Positions 8,282 to 17,700 of a stretch of DNA of 64,000 bases are shown here, piece by piece (position 1 is the stretch's first letter; every line of letters begins with the position of its first letter). A program made the translations under genes and the position numbers. The stretch is from Synechococcales cyanobacterium S06 (GTDB lineage: Bacteria > Cyanobacteriota > Cyanobacteriia > Cyanobacteriales > JAABRE01), in the NCBI GenBank assembly GCA_011391125.1, contig JAABRE010000012.1, forward strand, positions 1 to 64,000, written 5' to 3'. Under the pieces are notes generated by a model. The model saw only the letters and a program-made list of their open reading frames with translations. It was not told the DNA's origin and made no database searches.

Positions 8282-8962
8282 TCAACTATCAATTATCAAT
8301 TGGTATTCTATGCGCACATTAATAATTTCTTTTTCCTCAAAAATAGTCCGGTTAAGTTCTTGAAAACCCAGTTTTTTAAACTGATTTAATTCTCCTTCTG
8401 ATAAGGGCCAGGGTGGTCCAGATATTTCTGTTTCTGTTTCCCTTAATCTATTTACTACTAATAATGTTCCTTCTGGTTTGACAAAATTGGCGATATTTTT
8501 AATGACTTTTTCCCTAATATTTAAAGGTAATGCCTGAATATTTCGTGCTTCAAAAACGAGGTCAAATTTACCCTGCCAATCCAGATTTTCTGCTAATAAA
8601 TCGCCAATTAAATAGTTAACATTACTATTAGTAAATCTTTGCTGACACCAATTAATTGCTGTCGGTGCAATATCAAAAGCAGTCACGTTATAGCCCTGTT
8701 TTGCTAAAAACTCGGCATCATCTCCTAATCCACAACCAATTACTAAAGCTGTTTTTCCTTCTGGATTAGTCCTACTTTCTTCCATCCACTCCGCCAATAT
8801 TGGATTAACCGTCATTCTCGCCCAAGGTATTTGGGAATGATCACCGTTAGCTTTTTGATATAAAACATCAAACCAGCCCAAGGGATCAGCTTGATTTATA
8901 AAATCATTAGCTAGGGTTTGTACTTGATGGCGTAATGTTTGAGAGTTTTCTTCTAATGACAT
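8282..8962 (-). CDS. Class I SAM-dependent methyltransferase (thiopurine-methyltransferase-like)
   Basis: A 226-residue Rossmann-fold methyltransferase. Motif I is ALVIGCGLGDDAEFLAKQGY, followed by the acidic end of strand 2 (VTAFDIAPTAI) and motif IV region FDLVFEARNIQALP. The pattern and size are like the thiopurine methyltransferase/TehB superfamily, whose members act on small molecules such as thiols, halides or metalloid anions. The natural substrate cannot be predicted. It is divergent from the Uma2 gene at 9022 with a 59-base gap that must hold both promoters. Confidence 0.8.
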   Translation of the reverse strand: MSLEENSQTLRHQVQTLANDFINQADPLGWFDVLYQKANGDHSQIPWARMTVNPILAEWMEESRTNPEGKTALVIGCGLGDDAEFLAKQGYNVTAFDIAPTAINWCQQRFTNSNVNYLIGDLLAENLDWQGKFDLVFEARNIQALPLNIREKVIKNIANFVKPEGTLLVVNRLRETETEISGPPWPLSEGELNQFKKLGFQELNRTIFEEKEIINVRIEYQLIIDS

Positions 8963-9021
8963 ACTAATTGCTACTTTAAAAAAGGTTTATTATTAAATAA
9001 TAGAATTTAATCTGGTTAATT

Positions 9022-9786
9022 ATGGTTCAAACTCCGATACCAAATATTATTAATCAAAATTGCTCTCCTCAAGAAATCGAATGGGAGGAATTGCCGTTTC
9101 CTGATGTCAGTAATATTATTATTGAAGATGGTACACCTGTGGATAATCTTATTTCCGAAAAACAACAGCGTTTATTGACTGTTTCTTTATATAGTTCTTT
9201 AATCAGAGAACAACCTTTTTTAGCCACTGCGAATGTTGGCTTATTTTACGCAGCTAAACAACCTCCCCTTGTACCCGATGTTTTGCTAAGTTTGGGGGTA
9301 ACAATTCCCGAAGATTGGTCTGAAAAGCGTAATCGTTCCTATTTTGTTTGGAATTTTGGTAAACTTCCCGAAGTGGCCATTGAAATTGTATCCAATACCG
9401 TGGGCAATGAATTAACGTCCAAATTGGTTGATTACGCTACCGCAGGTGTCCCCTATTATGTGGTTTTTGACCCCCTTCATTTTTTAGGAGACACTACCCT
9501 CTATATTCACGAATTAAAGGGAGGACGCTATTATTTATTACAGGATTATTGGCTTTCTAGTGTGGAATTGGGTTTAACTCTTTGGTCAGGTAATTTTGAA
9601 GGTAAACATTATACTTGGTTGCGTTGGTGCGATCGCCATCGTCAACCCCTATTAACAGGAGACGAAAAGGCCGAACAAGAAAAGCAACGTGCTGACTCTG
9701 AAAAGCAACGCGCTGACTCTGAAAAGCAACGCGCTGATCGACTAGCCGAATTGTTAAGAAGTCATGGAATTGATCCTCTTAGTTAA
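9022..9786 (+). CDS. Uma2 family (DUF820) PD-(D/E)XK-type protein
   Basis: A 254-residue Uma2 protein. The probable nuclease-fold residues are the aspartate in LVPDVLLSLG, the glutamate in EVAIEIVSN, and the lysine in TSKLVDYATAGVPYYVVFD. The C-terminus has three tandem 21-base units (9679-9741) encoding the heptad EKQRAD(S/R), so it is a coiled coil that probably varies in length by repeat slippage. It is only distantly similar to the Uma2 protein at 3208-3942. Function of the family is unproven. Confidence 0.88.
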   Translation: MVQTPIPNIINQNCSPQEIEWEELPFPDVSNIIIEDGTPVDNLISEKQQRLLTVSLYSSLIREQPFLATANVGLFYAAKQPPLVPDVLLSLGVTIPEDWSEKRNRSYFVWNFGKLPEVAIEIVSNTVGNELTSKLVDYATAGVPYYVVFDPLHFLGDTTLYIHELKGGRYYLLQDYWLSSVELGLTLWSGNFEGKHYTWLRWCDRHRQPLLTGDEKAEQEKQRADSEKQRADSEKQRADRLAELLRSHGIDPLS

Positions 9787-9801
9787 ATCCTAGGCAATTT
9801 T

Positions 9802-9900
9802 GTAGGGGGTCAACGGCCGTTGCCCCCTACAGAAGGTAGCGCTAAAGCGCAACAACGAACCTATTTTTTAACTGTTCTAATCTTAAGGGGAATTACTATA
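9802..9900. repeat. Palindrome plus half copy of the family A MITE
   Basis: GTAGGGGGTCAACGGCCGTT with its mirrored half at about 9802-9831 is related to the palindrome near 6835. It is followed at 9838-9900 by AGCGCTAAAGCGCAACAACG, AACCTATTTTTTAAC and GGAATTACTATA, the right half of the 128-base element found complete at 20761 and 44263. The left end is missing. Confidence 0.75.
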
Positions 9901-10048
9901 AATTTTTCCCCGATGTCTATTGCACTTCACACCAAAAATATGGCCAGTTTTTAAATACTTAACTCTATTCCTATTTGTTAATTGTCAATACTTAAATGTT
10001 ATAATTGTCAATTGTTCTTTGTTAATTGTCAATTATTCCTTGTCCTTT

Positions 10049-10849
10049 ATGCTTGTATATGTGTTGTTATTCAATGCCCGCACCGAAAATGAAGGTATCT
10101 ATACTCGTCAAGTGGGCGATCGAAACATTGTTTTAATGTTTACTGAGGAAGATGATGCCACCCGTTTTGGTATCCTGTTAGAAGCTCAAGATTTTCCCTC
10201 TCCTTCTGTGCAAGCTTTTGATCGTGAAAAAATTGAAGAATTTTGCAAAAGTAAAGGTTATGAATGTCGGTTGATTGAAACGGGAATGTTGGCTGTTCCC
10301 CCAGAAAATAATGTGGAAAATCCCGATGGGAATCCGGATGGAAAAAAACAACCCCCCTCTGAGTCAGAATATTCTTCTAACGAACCGGAAGATACCAATT
10401 GGAATCCTGATGTCAAAAAACAACATCAATCTGCGTCTGAATATTCAACCAGTGAATTGGATCGGATTCCTCATCAAATTGTATATGTGTTATTATTCAA
10501 TGCCCGCACCGAAAATGAAGGTATCCATACTCTTCAAGTGGGCGATCGAAACATTGTTTTGGTATTCACAGATGAAGATGATGCCACTCGTTTTGGTATC
10601 CTGTTAGAAGCTCAAGATTTTCCCAGTCCCACCGTTGAAGCTTTTGATAGCGAAGAAATTGAAGAATTTTGCGCTAGTGCCGGTTATGAATATCAGGTCA
10701 TTGAAACAGGGATGTTGGCTGTACCTCCAGAAAATAATGTGGAAGATCCCGATTGGAATCCTGAAATGAAAAAACAACCTCAATCTGCTTCTGAATATTC
10801 AACCAGTGAATTGGATCGGATTCGTCGTCAACTAGAAAATTTATTATAG
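10049..10849 (+). CDS. Protein with two tandem DUF3110 domains
   Basis: The ATG at 10049 is chosen because the domain starts there (MLVYVLLFNARTENEG); the 43 in-frame codons upstream are low-complexity repeat DNA. This gives 266 residues: DUF3110 at about 1-90, an acidic Ser/Glu/Pro linker, a second DUF3110 at about 143-232, and a short tail. The two halves are nearly identical (VGDRNIVL, EDDATRFGILLEAQDFPSP and ETGMLAVPPENNVE in both), with a 426-base DNA period. DUF3110 is confined to phototrophs and has no known function. The gene ends five bases before murQ and is probably co-transcribed. Confidence 0.82.
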   Translation: MLVYVLLFNARTENEGIYTRQVGDRNIVLMFTEEDDATRFGILLEAQDFPSPSVQAFDREKIEEFCKSKGYECRLIETGMLAVPPENNVENPDGNPDGKKQPPSESEYSSNEPEDTNWNPDVKKQHQSASEYSTSELDRIPHQIVYVLLFNARTENEGIHTLQVGDRNIVLVFTDEDDATRFGILLEAQDFPSPTVEAFDSEEIEEFCASAGYEYQVIETGMLAVPPENNVEDPDWNPEMKKQPQSASEYSTSELDRIRRQLENLL

Positions 10850-10854
10850 TTATT

Positions 10855-11763
10855 ATGAACAATTTACAGTCTCGCGGCCACCTTCTCACTGAACAAGTTA
10901 ACCCCAATAGTGCTAATTTAGACCAGTTAAATTCTTTGGAATTGGTCGATTTATTTAATCAAGAAGATCAAAAAAACATTGAGGCGATCGCCTCGGCTCG
11001 TGTTGAATTAGCACAGGCTATTGACTTGGCCACCGAAGCCTTAAAACACGGTGGGAGATTGTTTTATGTGGGAGCGGGAACTAGCGGCCGTTTGGGGGTT
11101 TTAGACGCTGCGGAATGTCCCCCCACTTTCTGCACTCCCCCCGAATTGGTGCAGGGAATTATTGCGGGAGGAGCCGGGGCTTTGATTCGCTCTTCAGAAG
11201 ACTTGGAAGATCGGGCCGAAGACGGGGAAAGTGCGATCGCCCAACGACATATTACGGACCTTGACGTAGTAATCGGCATTGCAGCGGGAGGAACAACCCC
11301 TTTTGTTCATGGGGCTTTACAAGCAGCTGTGCAAAGGGGAGCGGTGACAGTTTTCATTAGTTGTGTACCTTCTGAACAAGTTCCCATTAATGTTGACGTT
11401 GATATCCGCTTGTTAGTCGGTCCAGAAATTTTAGCCGGTTCAACTAGGTTGAAAGCAGGAACAGTGACCAAAATGGCTCTAAACATCATTTCTACCAGTG
11501 TGATGGTGGGGTTAGGCAAAGTTTATGGCAATCGCATGATTGATGTGGCAGTCACAAACACCAAACTCCACGATCGAGCTTTAAGAATAATTCAAGATTT
11601 AACGGAACTGAATCGTGAAGATGCGGGTTTTTTGTTGGAGCGTAGTGGCCGCAAAGTCAAATTAGCTTTATTGATGCACTGGACAGGAGTAGAGGCCGAA
11701 GAAGGTTCACAGTTATTAGAAAAATATCAAGGAAACTTGAGAAAGGCCTTAGAAATTAGGTAA
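10855..11763 (+). CDS. murQ: N-acetylmuramic acid 6-phosphate etherase
   Basis: A 302-residue SIS-domain lyase that removes the D-lactyl ether from MurNAc-6-phosphate, giving GlcNAc-6-phosphate in cell-wall recycling. Key sequences are YVGAGTSGRLGVLDAAECPP, with the catalytic glutamate in AAEC, IIAGGAGALIRSSEDLEDR, GIAAGGTTPFVHGAL and STRLKAGTVTKMALN. Length is normal. It follows the DUF3110 gene by five bases. Confidence 0.95.
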   Translation: MNNLQSRGHLLTEQVNPNSANLDQLNSLELVDLFNQEDQKNIEAIASARVELAQAIDLATEALKHGGRLFYVGAGTSGRLGVLDAAECPPTFCTPPELVQGIIAGGAGALIRSSEDLEDRAEDGESAIAQRHITDLDVVIGIAAGGTTPFVHGALQAAVQRGAVTVFISCVPSEQVPINVDVDIRLLVGPEILAGSTRLKAGTVTKMALNIISTSVMVGLGKVYGNRMIDVAVTNTKLHDRALRIIQDLTELNREDAGFLLERSGRKVKLALLMHWTGVEAEEGSQLLEKYQGNLRKALEIR

Positions 11764-11781
11764 TTCTTAATAATTAATAGG

Positions 11782-11916
11782 TATAATAATTCCCAATAAA
11801 AATTAAACAAGATCATTTGAATAATTCAATAGTTGGAAGCGCTATTCAAGAGCGGCGCTAAAGCGCAACAACGAACCTATTTTTTTAATATTCTAATTAA
11901 GATTAGAATTACTATA
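11782..11916. mobile_element. MITE-like element, family A, diverged copy
   Basis: About 135 bases from TATAATAATTCCC to TAGAATTACTATA, with the shared interior AATAAAAATTAAACAA and GCGCTAAAGCGCAACAACGA. The ends are imperfect compared with the two 128-base copies, so it is probably older. It fills most of the gap between murQ and the site-2 protease gene. Confidence 0.75.
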
Positions 11917-11990
11917 ATTAGGTTTTTATTCCTAATTCCTAACTCCCAATCAGGACTAAATTCAAGCTACTGAAGACCAACGGTAGTCAC

Positions 11991-12024
11991 TGATAACTGA
12001 TAACTGATAATTGATAACTGATAA
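11991..12024. repeat. TGATAAC heptamer repeat
   Basis: Five near-perfect heptamers (TGATAAC, one as TGATAAT) just upstream of the protease gene. This is a short tandem repeat of the cyanobacterial kind and does not code. Confidence 0.75.
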
Positions 12025-12058
12025 TAACATTTATGATTATTAATCACCATTAAGAAAT

Positions 12059-13558
12059 ATGTTAAACAATCCAGAAACAACCTTTTTATTAATAATAACC
12101 CTAGCAGGTTGTGGTTTTCTTGCTTGGGGATATAAAAGAGCAAAAGTTTACGGAAAATTAGGAATTTTAGCTTGGTTACAATCAGCTATTTTAATGCTTC
12201 CCTGGCTAATATTTTTTGCTTTATATGCCCTGAAAATTTCCATAAATTTAAGCATTATGCTGTTTATTTTAATAGCTTCAGCGGGGATTTATATTTGGTT
12301 AGGAACTAAGCTAAGAGCTGCTGGTCAAGACCTAATTCTGAAAGAAAAAGCGGCACAAAAGTTAAAAGAAGAAGCTGAACAAATCGCGATTAAAGTAATA
12401 CCAAATCCCGAAATATTACCCATATCAGACGAGGATTTAAAGAAAATTAAAGGGATTTTTGGCATTGATACCTTTTTTGCCACGGAAACCATTTCCTATC
12501 AAGAAGGAGCGATTTTTCGGGGTAATTTAAGGGGGGAATCTGACCAAGTTTATGGTAAACTTTCCGCTAAATTAAAAGAACGTTTAGGCGAAAAATATCG
12601 TCTTTTTTTAGTGGAAAGTCCCGAAGAAAAACCCGTCGTCATTGTACTTCCTAGCAGTAACGATCCTCAACCGACAACTTTGGCTCAAAAAAACCTCGCC
12701 ATCGTCCTTTTAGTCGCTACCATTGTGACAAGTATGGAAGCAGGTTCATTATTATTAGGTTTTGACTTTTTTAGTGAGTTAGGTCGATTTAAAGAAGTGC
12801 TTCCCTTTAGTTTAGGAATTTGGACGATTTTAGCTAGTCATGAAATTGGTCATCATTTTATGGCTAAACGTCATAATATTCGGTTAAGTTGGCCATTTTT
12901 AATCCCGAATTGGCAAATGGGAACTTTTGGAACAATTACTCGTTTTGAGTCTTTAATTCCCAATCGAACGGTCTTATTTGACATTGCGTTTGCAGGTCCG
13001 GCCGCAGGAGGAATTGTCTCATTTATATTCCTATTTCTGGGCTTAATTTTGTCGGATTCCAGTAGTGTTTTTCAAGTACCAACTAACTTTTTACAGGGTT
13101 CACTTTTAGTGGGAACTTTAGCTAAATTAATTTTAGGAACTGAGTTACAATCACAGGTAATTAATCTGCATCCTTTAACTATTATTGGTTGGTTAGGTTT
13201 AGTGATTACTGCTCTTAATTTATTACCTGCTGGCCAATTAGATGGCGGTAGAATTATGCAAGCTGTTTATGGTCGAAAAATAGCGCGAAGAACTACTATT
13301 ATTAGCTTAGTAATTTTGACACTGATCGGCTTCTTTAATTTCACGAATTCTCTGCCTTTTTATTGGGCGATTATCGTCCTCTTTTTACAAAGAGAGTTGG
13401 AACGACCTAGTCTTAATGAATTGACTGAACCTGATGATAAAAGGGCATTTCTAGCCTTATTTGCTTTCCTTTTAATGTTAGCTATTATCATTCCTTTTAG
13501 TCCTAGTTTAGCTAGTAAATTCGGTATGGGATTTATGGATTATCACTCTCCTATTTAG
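12059..13558 (+). CDS. Site-2 protease family (M50) membrane metalloprotease, EGY-like
   Basis: A 499-residue intramembrane zinc protease. The N-terminus has about three hydrophobic helices, then a soluble charged region (about 90-215). The catalytic HEIGH motif is at residues 261-265, the membrane-embedded G-rich helix is FAGPAAGGIVSFIFL, and the third metal ligand is in LLPAGQLDGGR with Asp at about 395. The arrangement matches cyanobacterial and chloroplast S2P/EGY proteases, which cleave membrane-anchored regulators or act in thylakoid biogenesis. It is followed by era after 59 bases. The substrate is unknown. Confidence 0.88.
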   Translation: MLNNPETTFLLIITLAGCGFLAWGYKRAKVYGKLGILAWLQSAILMLPWLIFFALYALKISINLSIMLFILIASAGIYIWLGTKLRAAGQDLILKEKAAQKLKEEAEQIAIKVIPNPEILPISDEDLKKIKGIFGIDTFFATETISYQEGAIFRGNLRGESDQVYGKLSAKLKERLGEKYRLFLVESPEEKPVVIVLPSSNDPQPTTLAQKNLAIVLLVATIVTSMEAGSLLLGFDFFSELGRFKEVLPFSLGIWTILASHEIGHHFMAKRHNIRLSWPFLIPNWQMGTFGTITRFESLIPNRTVLFDIAFAGPAAGGIVSFIFLFLGLILSDSSSVFQVPTNFLQGSLLVGTLAKLILGTELQSQVINLHPLTIIGWLGLVITALNLLPAGQLDGGRIMQAVYGRKIARRTTIISLVILTLIGFFNFTNSLPFYWAIIVLFLQRELERPSLNELTEPDDKRAFLALFAFLLMLAIIIPFSPSLASKFGMGFMDYHSPI

Positions 13559-13617
13559 GTCCTCATTTTTGGCGTTTAAGCCCTTACTTTATCTTAAAAT
13601 AATCACCAAATTAAACT

Positions 13618-14541
13618 ATGATTGACTTTGCTATTCCCCTTGCTCCTTCTGATTTTAAATCCGGTTTTATCGCTATTATCGGTCGTCCTAATGTGGGAAA
13701 ATCCACCTTAATGAATGAATTAGTCGGCCAAAAAATTGCGATTACTTCCAGTGTTTCTCAAACGACTAGAAATAGATTACAGGGTATTTTAACCACCGAT
13801 CAAGCTCAAATAATTTTTGTGGATACTCCCGGGATTCATAAACCCCATCATGAATTAGGTAAAATTATTGTTAAAAATGCCACCAGTGCTATTAATGCTG
13901 TAGATTTAATTTTATTTTTAGTGGATTCTTCGACTAAATTAGGTGGAGGAGATCGCTTTATTATTGAACTTTTATCTCGGACGAAAAACCCGGTAATTTT
14001 AGGTTTAAATAAGGTAGATTTACAATCAGAAAATTATCAAGAAATCGATCAAACTTATTTAGAAATAGCTCAGGAAAAAAACTGGCCTGTAGTTAAATTT
14101 TCGGCTTTAAATAGAGATGGATTAGACCAATTACAAAATTTATTCATTGAGAAATTAGAAACCGGTCCTTATTATTATCCTCCTGATTTAGTCACCGATC
14201 AACCCGAAAGATTTATTATGGGTGAATTAATCAGAGAGCAAATTTTGCTGTTAACTCGACAGGAAATTCCCCATTCCGTGGCGATCGCCATCGACAAAGT
14301 AGAAGAATTGCCCGAAATCACCAAAGTATTAGCCACGATCAATGTTGAAAGAAATTCGCAAAAAGGCATTTTAATTGGCCAAAAAGGTAGTATGTTAAAA
14401 GCAATTGGTTCAGCAGCTCGCGAACAAATTCAAAAATTAATCTTAGGAAAAGTGTATTTAGAATTATTTGTAAAAGTTGAGCCAAAATGGCGGGAATCTC
14501 GACGACAATTAGCCGAATTTGGTTATCGTCTCGAAGATTAA
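13618..14541 (+). CDS. era: GTPase Era
   Basis: A 307-residue ribosome-assembly GTPase. G1 is GRPNVGKST at residues 22-30, G2 lies in QTTRNRLQGI, G3 is DTPGIHKPHH, G4 is NKVD, and a C-terminal KH RNA-binding domain contains ERNSQKGILIGQKGSMLKAI. It binds the 3' end of 16S rRNA during small-subunit maturation. Length is normal and no defect is seen. Confidence 0.96.
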   Translation: MIDFAIPLAPSDFKSGFIAIIGRPNVGKSTLMNELVGQKIAITSSVSQTTRNRLQGILTTDQAQIIFVDTPGIHKPHHELGKIIVKNATSAINAVDLILFLVDSSTKLGGGDRFIIELLSRTKNPVILGLNKVDLQSENYQEIDQTYLEIAQEKNWPVVKFSALNRDGLDQLQNLFIEKLETGPYYYPPDLVTDQPERFIMGELIREQILLLTRQEIPHSVAIAIDKVEELPEITKVLATINVERNSQKGILIGQKGSMLKAIGSAAREQIQKLILGKVYLELFVKVEPKWRESRRQLAEFGYRLED

Positions 14542-14778
14542 GCCTAAATACAGAAGCGATCTGGATCAGCTTTTGATTTATTACTGTTTAAACAAAGAAA
14601 TCCCAGAATCAATGGTAAATAGTAATAAATAGCTAATGTAGTTTTAAGAATAATTTGGTAGAATAGAAAGAAATCCCGAACTGAAGCTCAAAAAAAGTCA
14701 AGCATAAGCAACAGCAGAGATTATATTTAAGTCCATAAAAAAATCCCTAATTTACTAAAAAGTCTAGGTAAGATAGCC

Positions 14779-17700
14779 GTGAATAATATAGAAAGTGCCA
14801 CAGAAAATAGCCAAACTAGAAGTTTACAACCAAAATTTCGAGCTCAATTTCAGAAACAAGTATTAGTTAAACTACTAGAAATTTTAGAAATTTCTAAACA
14901 GGAACAGGCCATCACTAAAAAAGCTGAATTACAAAAACATTGTGATGAAATAGGGCTACTAGGGAGAAAAGCCCACATTGCGGGTTGGGGAGAAGTATTG
15001 GCCACGGCCAAAAGAGTGCTTAATAATGATCATGATAACTATCAACAAATAATTAAAATAATAGTTCAAGAAGTAAAAAAAATAACCGAATTAGTTGTCG
15101 AAGATAAATGTAATGAAATAGTAATTAGTCCCCAATTAAAAGAATTAGCAGAACTAAAAATAAAAGCCGAAAAACCGAAAAAAATGGCCAATATAAAAGA
15201 TAAATTAGATACTTATAGCAGAAAAAGTACGTCTTCCCATAAAAACCATCGAGAATTACCAAAAGTAGATGCTCAAGATTTAAACAGTTTAGCCGATGTC
15301 TTTGAAGTCTCTAATGAATTAGAAGATAATTGGCAACAAGGAGAGCTAATTAGTAGTGATGAATTATCAGATACCTATCATGGTTATCAACAAGGAAAAA
15401 CCGCCGAAAATGACGAACTCAATGATTTATTTGCCGAAGAATTAAGTTTAATTCAGATTAATCCGAAAAAGACCAGAAAAAAAAGGACATTAGGAAGTCA
15501 AGAAACAGTAATGTTATTTGGCGAAGATTTTTCATTTCAAAAAAGTAACCAAGAAGACAAGGAAGAAAATCAAAAATTAGAGCCCAATCCTTTTGACGAA
15601 AATGATGAAATACATTCCTTAGACATGGATGATTTTTCGTTCGATGATGAATTTTCCTTGTCCAGCGAATCTGAACCATTGGGCCAAGAAGAAGCTGAAG
15701 AGGATGAAGAAGATTTAGAATTATCCATTAGTAAAATGTTTGAGGAAGATTTTTCCTTAGAAGAAGAAAACCAGAAAAAAGATAAGAAAAAATCTACTCC
15801 AGGTAAGGATACCATGTTACTTTTTGGGGAGGATTTTTCCTTTGATGACACAGACTTGGAAACCGAACCTGTGATTGATCCCAAAATTACGAAAGTTAAT
15901 TCTGGGGAAGTTTTTGGCGATGAATTATCTCTTAATTTAAAACCTAAATCAAGAAAAGCGAAGAAATTACCTTTAGGTTCAAAAGATACTACCAATTTAT
16001 TTGGTAAAGATTTTTCCTTTGATGAACATTTTGAAAGTGAAGAAGCAAGGCAGAAAAATGCTTTATTAGAATCAGATTTAGATATTAATGATCTATTCGG
16101 CGATCAAGACTTAGAAACTGAAAAAAAGCAAGAGGAATTCGGAAATTGGGAAACCGACATTGATGATTTATTTGACGAGGAAGACTTAGAGGGTGAAAAA
16201 TGGTCGACGAGCAAAACCGCTGATGCACAGACCGATGTTGATGATTTATTTGGGGAAGGTGAAGCAACGGAAATTGAAATCGAAAGTTTATTTAGTGAAG
16301 AAAATACCTCTTCAGAAAACGAATTTGATGACTTGTTTGCCAGTTTAGAGGAAGGTGAAACAAGCGCCGATTTAGACCTAGATATGTCTGATTTCTTAAC
16401 AGAAGACATTGGCGATCAAAAAAAAGAAATTAGTTATTTTTATGAACAATTAGAAGAACTAGAAGACTTAATTAGCAAGACAGAAGCAATCCAAGCTTTT
16501 AAGTTTGAAGATTTAGTCGCGCTCATTGAAGCGCCAGCCTTAGAATCTGGCCTCGATCTAATCACTCAAGTAAGTCAACCTGATCTCGAAGATGAGGATT
16601 TTGCTGACTTAGAAGCCATGCTCCAACAGTCCAGCCCCAATGTGGCCGGAGCTGGTACAGCCATTAACTCCATGGCTAATAAATCAGGCTTTGAACAGAC
16701 CATGAAAGTCCCTGTCAAACAACTGGACAATCTCAACAACCTTATGGGGGAATTGGTCGTCAATAAAAATAGCCTCGAACAAGATCAAGAAAGAATGAGG
16801 CAATTTTTAGAAAATTTACTCAATCACGTGGGCAATCTCAGTGAAATGGGAGCAAGGATGCAAGACCTTTATGAACGTACTTTGCTAGAAAGTTCATTAT
16901 TGGCCGCCAGGGAAGGAGTGCGTCATGGTAATTCAGGTTCAAGCAGACTTGACCCCTCTAGCAATTCGACCTTAAGCCAAGATTACGATCCCCTAGAAAT
17001 GGACCGTTTCACGGGTTTCCACCTGTTATCCCAAGAAATGATTGAATTAATCGTAAGGGTTAGGGAATCTTCATCTGACATTCAATTCTTGGTGGATGAA
17101 ACCGAACAAGTCAGCCGTAACTTGCGACAAATCACCAGCCAACTTCAAGAAGGCTTAAATAAGTCTCGCATGGTCCCCTTTGCCGAAACCGCCGATCGAA
17201 TGCGGGCTGCAGTCAGACGGGTTTCAGTGCAGTTGAAAAAACAAGCTGAACTAATTATTGAAGGTCGGGATGTCTTAATTGATAAAATGATTGCTGAACA
17301 TTTGTTCGACCCCATGACTCACTTGATTAATAATGCGCTAACCCACGGGGTTGAAACTCCCTCCGAACGCGAAAGTAAAGGTAAACCTGCGGTGGGTAAA
17401 ATTACCATGGGTGCTTATGTTCAGGGAAACCAAACCATTATTACCGTTTCCGATGATGGTGCTGGTATTAACGTCAATATAGTCAAACGGAAAGCGGTGG
17501 AAAAAGGTTTAATCAGCCAATATCAATCCACCACCATGACGGATCAACAGGCTTTTGATTTAATTTTTCATGCCGGTTTTAGTACCAAAGAGAAGGCTGA
17601 TGACTTCGCTGGTAGGGGGGTTGGCATGGACGTGGTACGTACGGCCTTAAACGAAATTCGCGGGACTGTTAGCATCGAATCGCACATGGGCAAAGGCACC

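Noticed and set aside
15570-16409. Long serine-rich open frames antisense to the hybrid kinase
   Set aside because: They mirror the acidic repeat region of the kinase; composition bias explains their length.
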